From Gammaproteobacteria bacterium (lineage in GTDB: Bacteria > Pseudomonadota > Gammaproteobacteria > UBA4575), in NCBI GenBank assembly GCA_014075255.1, contig CP046178.1, positions 1,339,616 to 1,403,615 on the forward strand: 64,000 bases of DNA. The letters are read 5' to 3'. Below the pieces are notes generated by a model. It made no database searches. It was not told the DNA's origin and was given only the letters and a program-made list of their open reading frames with translations. A program made the translations under genes and the position numbers. Positions within the stretch are counted from its first letter, which is position 1. Each line of letters opens with the position of its first letter. Below are positions 57,160-64,000 of the stretch, one piece after another.

Positions 57160-59748
57160 CTATTCGCTAGAAGACTCATCGTCTTCAGCTTGCTCGTCAT
57201 CCTGAGACAAATTTTCAATCTTCTCAACCTCAACCAAACGCTCTTCTTTAGAAAGACGAATTAATCGTACGCCTTGTGTATTGCGGCCCATCTGTGAAAC
57301 ATCTTTAACAGGAGTTCTAACTAATGTACCACTGTCCGTAATTAACATAATTTCATCGTCATCAGATATTGCAACCGCACCCACCACATTGCCATTACGC
57401 CCTGATGTTTGAATGGCAATTACACCTTGGCCCCCACGTTTTTGAACTGGGTACTCTTCCATCACTGTGCGTTTGCCATAACCGTTCTCGGTTGCAACCA
57501 GCACATCGGTAGAGCTCATGTTTTCTTTAATGGTAATTAATGAAACAACCTGCTGCCCTTCTGCTAATTTAATACCGCGTACACCGGTAGCATTTCTACC
57601 CATCGCACGCACATCATCTTCTTTAAAGCGAATCGCTTTACCTGTATCACCTACTAACAATATATCTGTATTACCATCAGTTACTTCGACCCCAATAAGA
57701 CGATCATTGTCACGCAAATCGACCGCCAAAATACCACTGGCGCGTGGTCTTGAGAATTCAGTCAATTTTGTTTTCTTAACCGTACCACTACTTGCAACCA
57801 TTACTACATATGCATCTTCACTGTATTCTTTAACAGGCAATACAACATTAATACGTTCATCTTCTTGCAAAGGCAGAAGATTAACAATTGGTTTGCCTCG
57901 CGCAGTACGTCCCGCTTGCGGCAATGCATAGACTTTTAACCAATACACCTTGCCACGACTGGAAAAACATAAAATCGTATCATGCGTATTAGCAACAAAT
58001 AGCTGGTCAACGAAATCTTCTGCCTTAACAGATGTAGCGGCTTTCCCGCGACCACCTCGACGTTGTGCACGATATGTATCTAATGGCTGTGACTTCGCAT
58101 AACCCGCATGCGACAAAGTAACGACTACTGTTTCTTCAGGTATCAGGTCTTCCATAGTAAGATCTGCTTGCGCATCATTAATCTCAGTACGACGCTCATC
58201 ACCATATTGATCACGAATTTCTTCTAACTCGCCACGGATAACGTTTAACAATCGCTCTGGATCTTGCAAAATATCCAGCAAGTCAATAATCTTTTCCAAC
58301 AGATCGCTATAATCGCTAACAATTTTGTCTTGCTCTAAACCAGTAAGACGATGCAAACGCAAATCTAAAATTGCTTGTGCTTGCGTAGGCGAAAGATGAT
58401 ATTCACCTTCATGCATACCACATTTTGCATCAAGATCATCGGGCCGCGATGAATCCGCACCTGCTCGATCCAACATCTTGACTACGACACCAGGCTTCCA
58501 AGGTTTTGCAACTAATTTTTCTTTGGCAACTGCAGGGCTTTCAGATTTTTTAATTAATGCAATGATTTCATCAATATTCGTCAGCGCAACGGCCTGGCCT
58601 TCTAATATATGTGCGCGCTCACGTGCTTTGCGTAACTCAAAAATGGTACGCCGTGTTACTACATCTCGACGATGCCTAATAAAGGCTTGTAGTATTTGCT
58701 TAAGATTTAACAATCGTGGTTGACCATCGACCAGGGCCACCATATTGATACCAAACACACTTTGCATTGCAGTGTGCTTGTAAAGATTATTAAGAATAAC
58801 CTCACTGACTTCACCACGGCGCAGTTCTACAACAATACGCATACCGTCTTTATCTGACTCATCACGCAAACCATCGCCAGCAATACCTTCAAGGCGTTTT
58901 TCTTTCACTAAATCTGCAATCTTAATAATCAAGTTAGCTTTATTAACCTGATAAGGTAGCTCAGTAACAACAATTCGCTCACGACCACTCTTTTCATCTT
59001 GTTCAATATGTGTGCGTGCTCGCATATGCACACGCCCACGCCCAGTACGGTATGCTTCAACAATTCCCGCGCGACCATTAATTAATGCGGCAGTAGGAAA
59101 ATCCGGCCCAGGAATATGTTCCATTAATTCTTTATAGTCAGCTTCTGGGTTTTCAATTAGCTCAATCGTGGCATTAATGACTTCTGTTAAATTATGCGGC
59201 GGAATATTCGTCGCCATACCTACAGCAATGCCTGAAGAGCCATTGGCTAATAAATTTGGAATGCGTGTTGGAAAAACTGAAGGCTCAGTTTCTTCGTCAT
59301 TGTAGTTAGGAACGAAATCAACGGTTTCTTTTTCAAGGTCGGCAACGATTTCATGTGCAATCTTCGCCATGCGTATTTCGGTATAACGCATTGCAGCAGG
59401 CGCATCACCATCCACCGAACCAAAGTTACCCTGACCATCAACCAACATATAGCGCATGGAAAACGGCTGCGCCATGCGCACAATGGTATCGTATACCGCG
59501 GTATCGCCATGCGGATGATATTTACCAATTACATCACCGACTACACGAGCAGATTTTTTATACGGCTTGTTCCAGTCGTTACCCAATACACTCATGGCAT
59601 ATAAAGCACGGCGGTGCACTGGTTTTAAACCATCTCGGACATCAGGTAGCGCACGACCCACAATTACGCTCATCGCGTAATCAAGATACGATTGACGCAT
59701 CTCGTCTTCGAGATTTACTGACAGTATTTCTTTGGCGATTGCAGCCAT
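57160..59748 (-). CDS. gyrA: DNA gyrase subunit A
   Basis: Breakage-reunion subunit of gyrase, 862 residues. The catalytic tyrosine is Tyr122 in [10 protein letters not shown]. The quinolone-resistance region reads [15 protein letters not shown], giving Thr83 and Asp87. The C-terminal half has the six-bladed beta-pinwheel with the GyrA box QRRGGRGK, and ends in an acidic tail. An extended -10 promoter lies about 40 bases upstream. Followed by serC. Confidence 0.98.
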   Translation of the reverse strand: MAAIAKEILSVNLEDEMRQSYLDYAMSVIVGRALPDVRDGLKPVHRRALYAMSVLGNDWNKPYKKSARVVGDVIGKYHPHGDTAVYDTIVRMAQPFSMRYMLVDGQGNFGSVDGDAPAAMRYTEIRMAKIAHEIVADLEKETVDFVPNYNDEETEPSVFPTRIPNLLANGSSGIAVGMATNIPPHNLTEVINATIELIENPEADYKELMEHIPGPDFPTAALINGRAGIVEAYRTGRGRVHMRARTHIEQDEKSGRERIVVTELPYQVNKANLIIKIADLVKEKRLEGIAGDGLRDESDKDGMRIVVELRRGEVSEVILNNLYKHTAMQSVFGINMVALVDGQPRLLNLKQILQAFIRHRRDVVTRRTIFELRKARERAHILEGQAVALTNIDEIIALIKKSESPAVAKEKLVAKPWKPGVVVKMLDRAGADSSRPDDLDAKCGMHEGEYHLSPTQAQAILDLRLHRLTGLEQDKIVSDYSDLLEKIIDLLDILQDPERLLNVIRGELEEIRDQYGDERRTEINDAQADLTMEDLIPEETVVVTLSHAGYAKSQPLDTYRAQRRGGRGKAATSVKAEDFVDQLFVANTHDTILCFSSRGKVYWLKVYALPQAGRTARGKPIVNLLPLQEDERINVVLPVKEYSEDAYVVMVASSGTVKKTKLTEFSRPRASGILAVDLRDNDRLIGVEVTDGNTDILLVGDTGKAIRFKEDDVRAMGRNATGVRGIKLAEGQQVVSLITIKENMSSTDVLVATENGYGKRTVMEEYPVQKRGGQGVIAIQTSGRNGNVVGAVAISDDDEIMLITDSGTLVRTPVKDVSQMGRNTQGVRLIRLSKEERLVEVEKIENLSQDDEQAEDDESSSE

Positions 59749-59794
59749 TTATGTGCTTTGTAGAGGGTTATTTATATTCGTTCTAATGCGAGAA

Positions 59795-59803
59795 ATTATA
59801 ACA
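59795..59803 (-). promoter_or_regulatory. Extended -10 promoter of gyrA
   Basis: On the minus strand TGTTATAAT is a perfect extended -10 element (TGnTATAAT). No consensus -35 is at 17 bases, consistent with an extended -10 promoter. The predicted start is about 40 bases before the gyrA ATG. Confidence 0.6.
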
Positions 59804-59926
59804 CAAGTCTAGGAGAGTGGGTTGCAAGAAAAGGCATTTAAAATCGAACTGACTGCCTTAAAAATCAATTTAATAGATTTATAAGCCTGATATTTATACC
59901 TGCCTGTACCAGAAACCGCTAAATCA

Positions 59927-60979
59927 CTAGGATTCCATGAGTATCTGTATTTTGCTGGCGTTTGGGGCTTCGATAATGCCTTTCTCAGTCACCAAGGCAG
60001 TGACAAATTCGGCAGGTGTAATGTCAAAAACCGGATTCCAAACACCCGCCTGATCTGGACCAATAGACTGATTTCGCACACTGGTTATTTCACTAGCTGC
60101 TCGTTCTTCGATTTCAATATCGTCACCATTGTTTATTTGCATATCAATAGTACTTGTAGGCGCCGCCACCATGAATTTCACATTATGCTGACGCGCCATC
60201 ACTGCAAGTGAATAGGTACCAATTTTATTTGCCACATCACCGTTACTGGCTACACGGTCTGCCCCAACAATTACCCATGCTAATTGTTTTTGACGCATCA
60301 AACTTGCAGCTGCGCTATCGCAGATTAAAGTTAATGGAATATTATCTTGTAGTAATTCCCAGGCAGTAAGCCTTGTTCCTTGAAACCAAGGACGAGTTTC
60401 ATCCGCATAAATTGCAGTGATTTTTTCTTGTGCATAAGCACTGCGAATTACACCTAAAGCCGTTCCATACCCACCTGTTGCCAACGCACCCGCATTGCAA
60501 TGTGTCAGCACAGCAGACTCATTTGTTAATAATGTTGCGCCGAAATCGCCCAAGGTTTTATTTGCCTGGATATCTTCTTGATGCATAATTTGAGCCGCAA
60601 CCAATAGGCTTGGCACAGGATCACCATCAGGCAAACTTACAATCTCACTACGCATTTTATCGATCGCCCATTGCAAGTTCACAGCAGTGGGTCTTGCAAG
60701 CAGCATGTCATGTAAGTCTTGCTCTATTTCTTGTCTCCAATTTTCTGCGGATATTTTGAAACGCGCTCTTGCTGCTAATACCACACCAAATGCAGCAGTT
60801 ACACCAATTGCAGGCGCACCTCGCACGACCATATCTTTAATCGCATGAATAATATCCACCACTTCATGACAATCTATAAACTGAACATCATTTGGCAACT
60901 TGCGCTGATCAAGTAGCACTAAATGATTGTCTTGCCATGCGATGGCTTGATCCGCTAACGAGCTCATATTCTTTTCCAA
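59927..60979 (-). CDS. mtnA: Methylthioribose-1-phosphate isomerase
   Basis: Methionine salvage enzyme converting MTR-1-P to MTRu-1-P. The 350-residue product has VVRGAPAIGVTAAFG, CNAGALATGGYGTALGV (catalytic Cys), ADETRPWFQGTRLTAWEL and GADRVASNGDVANKIGT (catalytic Asp). Divergent from mtaD, with which it shares a 151-base promoter region; the pair belongs to methylthioadenosine recycling. Confidence 0.96.
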   Translation of the reverse strand: MEKNMSSLADQAIAWQDNHLVLLDQRKLPNDVQFIDCHEVVDIIHAIKDMVVRGAPAIGVTAAFGVVLAARARFKISAENWRQEIEQDLHDMLLARPTAVNLQWAIDKMRSEIVSLPDGDPVPSLLVAAQIMHQEDIQANKTLGDFGATLLTNESAVLTHCNAGALATGGYGTALGVIRSAYAQEKITAIYADETRPWFQGTRLTAWELLQDNIPLTLICDSAAASLMRQKQLAWVIVGADRVASNGDVANKIGTYSLAVMARQHNVKFMVAAPTSTIDMQINNGDDIEIEERAASEITSVRNQSIGPDQAGVWNPVFDITPAEFVTALVTEKGIIEAPNASKIQILMES

Positions 60980-61130
60980 CTAAATTAACCTTATTTCAGC
61001 ATGCTGCAAGACTATGCATATCTGACTGAAAAGTGAATATTTATATATATTTCGTTTTGGTAGCTTTATATATTGTCGCTTTGAACTATCTGTTAAAGTC
61101 AGCATAAAGCTTTATTACTTAGGCCGCAAA

Positions 61131-62471
61131 ATGGAACAGGTGCAAACACTCATTCATGGGAAAACAATTATTCCTATGAGCGATGATACAAAAAAAAATA
61201 CGAGCAACAACAATGCGCACGTTCTAACAGACTATAGCATCGCCATTCAAGATGGTCGTATCCTAGATGTATTAGCTACTTCAGAAGCAACTGCAAAATA
61301 TTCAAGCGAGTCTAACTTAGATTACAAGCATCATATTATAATACCCGGGCTCATTAACGCGCATACACATGCTGCGATGTCATTGTTTCGTGGCTTAGCG
61401 AATGACTTGCATCTTATGGAGTGGTTAGAAAAACATATTTGGCCTGCAGAACAAAAATGGGTAAACGAAGATTTCGTGCAACTAGGTACTCAACTAGCCA
61501 TAGCAGAAATGTTACGCGGTGGTGTGACCTGTTTTAATGATATGTACTTCTTTTCAGAAACCACTGCACAGGTAGCCACCAAGTCCGGCATACGCGCGCA
61601 CATCGGTATGATTTTGCTGGATTTTCCTACGCAATATGCAAACAACGCAGATGAGTACTTCTCTAAGGGTCTAGCTTTATATGATCAATTCAAAGCCCAT
61701 CCATTAGTCAAATGTACCTTTGCTCCTCATGCTCCTTATACGGTTTCCAATGCGCCATTAGAACGTGTTGCCATGCTAGCCAATGAGCTAGAACTACCGG
61801 TTCACATACACCTACATGAAACCCGAGACGAAATCTCACAAAGCATGGAGCAGCATAAAGCTCGTCCACTACAACGTCTGCACGATATTGGATTAGTAAA
61901 TAGTGGATTACTGGCTGTACACATGACACATATTGAAGATCAAGAAATTAATCTGCTTGCTGAAACTAATGCAAATGTTGTGCATTGCCCGCAGTCAAAT
62001 TTGAAATTAGCCAGTGGCTATTGCCCTGTACAAAAACTCAGAGATAAAAATATCAACGTTGCACTAGGAACAGACAGCTGCGCAAGCAATGATGACCAAG
62101 ACATGCTAAGTGAAATGCATAGCGCTGCTTTGCTAGCAAAAGGCGTAGCGAATAACGCAGCTGCTCTACCTGCTTATGAAGCGCTTCGTTGCGCAACCAT
62201 TAATGCAGCAACTGCACTAGGAATAGACCAAGACACCGGATCATTAGAAATAGGGAAATCTGCTGATTTAGCAGTTATTGATATAGATATACTTGAAGCG
62301 CAACCGATGTATGATCCAATCGGTCATGTGGTTTATGCAACACAACGCAGCCAAGTATCGGATGTTTGGGTAGCAGGAAAACAACTATTAAGTAATCGAG
62401 AATTATTAACACTAGATAAAAATGAAATTTTAGCTAAAACCAAAGAATGGAATCAAAAAATCAACCAATAG
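61131..62471 (+). CDS. mtaD: 5-methylthioadenosine/S-adenosylhomocysteine deaminase
   Basis: Amidohydrolase that deaminates MTA, SAH or adenosine. The 446 residues include the metal-binding [14 protein letters not shown], the LHETRDE and VHMTHIE histidines, [14 protein letters not shown] and [14 protein letters not shown]. An A9 run (61190-61198) lies early in the gene. It is followed directly (10 bases) by ubiG, the usual arrangement in pseudomonads. Confidence 0.95.
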   Translation: MEQVQTLIHGKTIIPMSDDTKKNTSNNNAHVLTDYSIAIQDGRILDVLATSEATAKYSSESNLDYKHHIIIPGLINAHTHAAMSLFRGLANDLHLMEWLEKHIWPAEQKWVNEDFVQLGTQLAIAEMLRGGVTCFNDMYFFSETTAQVATKSGIRAHIGMILLDFPTQYANNADEYFSKGLALYDQFKAHPLVKCTFAPHAPYTVSNAPLERVAMLANELELPVHIHLHETRDEISQSMEQHKARPLQRLHDIGLVNSGLLAVHMTHIEDQEINLLAETNANVVHCPQSNLKLASGYCPVQKLRDKNINVALGTDSCASNDDQDMLSEMHSAALLAKGVANNAAALPAYEALRCATINAATALGIDQDTGSLEIGKSADLAVIDIDILEAQPMYDPIGHVVYATQRSQVSDVWVAGKQLLSNRELLTLDKNEILAKTKEWNQKINQ

Positions 62472-62481
62472 CTTGCAAAGA

Positions 62482-63201
62482 ATGAATAACGCACAAGAAA
62501 AAATAAATAACAATGTCGACCAACAAGAAATTGCTAAGTTTGAAGCATTAGCCTTTCGATGGTGGGATACTGAAAGCGAATTCAAGCCTCTGCACGACAT
62601 TAATCCACTACGCTTGGACTTTATTGATAAGCATGCAAATCTTACGGGCAAAAAGGTGTTGGATATTGGCTGTGGCGGCGGAATCCTATCAGAATCTATG
62701 GCTAAGCGCGGCGCCAAAGTTAAAGGCATTGATCTTGGAGAAGCCCCTTTAACGGTAGCAAAAATACATGCTAAAGAAGTAAACCTAGAGATTGAATACC
62801 AAGCTATTGCTGCAGAAGATATAGCGCAGCAAGAACCTAGCTCATACGATATTGTTACTTGCATGGAAATGTTAGAACATGTTCCTGATCCAGCGGCGAT
62901 CGTAACTGCTTGCGCTGCCTTAGTTAAACCTAACGGTCATGTATTTTTCTCCACCATAAATCGAAATCCAAAATCGTTTTTATTTGCCATCGTGGGCGCT
63001 GAATATGTGCTTAACCTGTTACCCAAGGGCACTCACCATTACGAAAAACTCATACGCCCTTCAGAGCTTGATCGTTGGATAAGACAAGCATCACTACAAA
63101 CTAATGAAATTGTCGGCATGAATTACAACCCACTTCACAAAACGTATAAATTATCTTCTGACACAAGCGTTAACTACATTGTACACTCGAAAAATATTTA
63201 A
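62482..63201 (+). CDS. ubiG: Ubiquinone biosynthesis O-methyltransferase
   Basis: SAM-dependent enzyme for both O-methylation steps of ubiquinone synthesis. The start at ATG 62482 (MNNAQEK) gives [19 protein letters not shown] and [13 protein letters not shown], matching UbiG N-termini; a TTG at 62473 would add three residues. [16 protein letters not shown] binds SAM. About 239 residues, normal length. Probably in an operon with mtaD and the HAD gene. Confidence 0.96.
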   Translation: MNNAQEKINNNVDQQEIAKFEALAFRWWDTESEFKPLHDINPLRLDFIDKHANLTGKKVLDIGCGGGILSESMAKRGAKVKGIDLGEAPLTVAKIHAKEVNLEIEYQAIAAEDIAQQEPSSYDIVTCMEMLEHVPDPAAIVTACAALVKPNGHVFFSTINRNPKSFLFAIVGAEYVLNLLPKGTHHYEKLIRPSELDRWIRQASLQTNEIVGMNYNPLHKTYKLSSDTSVNYIVHSKNI

Positions 63202-63238
63202 CAAAAAAGTTTTCCGGCAAGAAAAAAGTATTAGATTG

Positions 63239-63913
63239 ATGCACAACAACGCAAGAGTTAAATCCGTTCTATTTGATTTAGATGGCACCCTAGCCGACAC
63301 TGCACCCGATATGGCAGATGCTCTCAATAAATTATTCGCAAATCATGACAAACAATCTCTAGATTACGGGCTAGTTCGTAAGCATACATCACGCGGCAGT
63401 GTGGCAATGATTCAATTAGGCTTTGAAGAAACGTTAGAGGAAAATTATAGCCATCAATTACGAGATGAATTTTTACAAATTTATGCTGAAAATTTATGTA
63501 ACCAAACTCGTTTGTTCCCAGGTGTTACAGAATTACTAGAGCATTTAGATGACTCTGAAATCCCCTGGGGTATTGTAACCAACAAGCCTGGCAATCTGGC
63601 GGAACCTTTAGTGCAGGAACTTGGTATCGCATTTAATGCAGTTTGCATGGTGAGTGGTGACTCTCTAACACGCAGAAAGCCAGATCCCGACCAACTGCAT
63701 CATGCAGCCAACATGCTAGGCATCAGCGAACAAGACACCGTCTATATGGGAGATGACCCTAGAGATGTCATTGCTGGCAAAGCTGCTGGCATGAAAACCG
63801 CCGTTGCAGCCTATGGATATATACAAGACGATCAAGACCCGCTCACTTGGGATGCAGATGCGATCCTCCATCAAGCCTTAGACCTGAAGGATTGGCTTTT
63901 TAGCAACAGCTGA
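63239..63913 (+). CDS. gph: HAD phosphatase, phosphoglycolate phosphatase/MupP type
   Basis: A HAD-superfamily phosphatase of 224 residues using the ATG at 63239. VLFDLDGTLADTAPDM (catalytic Asp pair), VTNKPG and KPDPDQLHHAANMLG and YMGDDPRDVIAGKAAG are the four motifs. In pseudomonads the gene at this place after ubiG is mupP (MurNAc-6-P phosphatase in peptidoglycan recycling), so that role is as likely as phosphoglycolate phosphatase. An upstream start at 63179 overlaps ubiG and is not favoured. Confidence 0.88.
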   Translation: MHNNARVKSVLFDLDGTLADTAPDMADALNKLFANHDKQSLDYGLVRKHTSRGSVAMIQLGFEETLEENYSHQLRDEFLQIYAENLCNQTRLFPGVTELLEHLDDSEIPWGIVTNKPGNLAEPLVQELGIAFNAVCMVSGDSLTRRKPDPDQLHHAANMLGISEQDTVYMGDDPRDVIAGKAAGMKTAVAAYGYIQDDQDPLTWDADAILHQALDLKDWLFSNS

Positions 63914-63927
63914 TCGACAATATCTAC

Positions 63928-64000
63928 ATGATCAGTGTAGAACTCCAAAATGCTTGGCAATTTGTGCTTTTATGCGCAAGCCTTTGCTTATTAAGTGCCG
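63928..64000 (+). CDS. Possible start of a further gene, cut by window
   Basis: An ATG 15 bases after the HAD gene opens a frame without stop to the window end: 24 codons starting MISVELQNAWQFVLLCAS, which look like the start of a membrane helix. There is no strong ribosome-binding site. Too short to identify. Confidence 0.3.
   Translation, partial: MISVELQNAWQFVLLCASLCLLSA

Noticed and set aside
61190-61198. A9 run near the start of mtaD as a programmed slippage site
   Set aside because: The frame is intact through it and the surrounding residues are a non-conserved linker; no sign of a second product.

Overview
The window looks like the chromosome of a moderately AT-rich gammaproteobacterium. 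The two flanks together carry a housekeeping set, mtaD / mtnA / gyrA / serC / pheA / tyrA / aroA / cmk / rpsA / ihfB / lapA / lapB / pyrF, in an order familiar from Pseudomonas-like genomes. LapA/LapB point to a Gram-negative with LPS. I cannot place it to genus. No tRNA, rRNA, CRISPR array or insertion sequence was seen.

Layout. (1) 1-2217: 5' part of a lipoprotein resembling a polysaccharide lyase, cut by the window edge. (2) 2694-12497, minus strand: galU, a comEA-like gene, pyrF, lapB, lapA, ihfB, rpsA, cmk, aroA, tyrA, pheA. (3) About 12.9-55.6 kb: a large exopolysaccharide (EPS) and protein-sorting locus of the exosortase A (XrtA)/PEP-CTERM type, lying between pheA and serC. (4) 55.7-64 kb: a small membrane protein, serC, gyrA and mtnA (minus), then mtaD, ubiG and a HAD phosphatase (plus).

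The EPS locus has four transcription blocks. A short plus block (12963-14954) holds a GMC oxidoreductase and a small Tat-like partner, and faces a single PEP-CTERM protein gene (15023-15625) across a bidirectional terminator. A minus block (15939-23151) is a complete-looking polyprenyl-phosphoryl-arabinose pathway like the mycobacterial DPA route. It has a HAD-UbiA fusion, a DprE1-like oxidase, a DprE2-like reductase, a small EamA/SMR flippase candidate, an epimerase, an acyltransferase and a GT-C-like membrane protein. A plus block (23378-29530) has the XrtA-associated PLP decarboxylase, three glycosyltransferases and a membrane-anchored deacetylase-like protein. A long minus block (29535-52965) runs from the priming sugar transferase and XrtA-EpsI through PrsT, export lipoprotein, chain-length regulator, autokinase-like ATPase and outer-membrane barrel to polymerase, GT2, an oxidoreductase fusion, flippase, lyases, methyltransferase and WecB. 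Two sugar-nucleotide genes (53157-55552, plus) complete it.

How it may work (inference): GalU, WecB, the UDP-sugar dehydrogenase and the 4-epimerase make precursors. The priming transferase and glycosyltransferases build a lipid-linked repeat, Wzx flips it, Wzy polymerises it, and Wzz/Wza-like proteins and the barrel export it. XrtA processes the PEP-CTERM protein. The arabinose block would supply a lipid-linked pentofuranose to decorate the polymer, a protein or a lipid.

The locus shows decay or switching: a GNAT/CelD-type gene is a clear pseudogene, prsT is split at an A7 run, the outer-membrane protein gene has a G9 tract, and the autokinase-like ATPase has lost its P-loop lysine.
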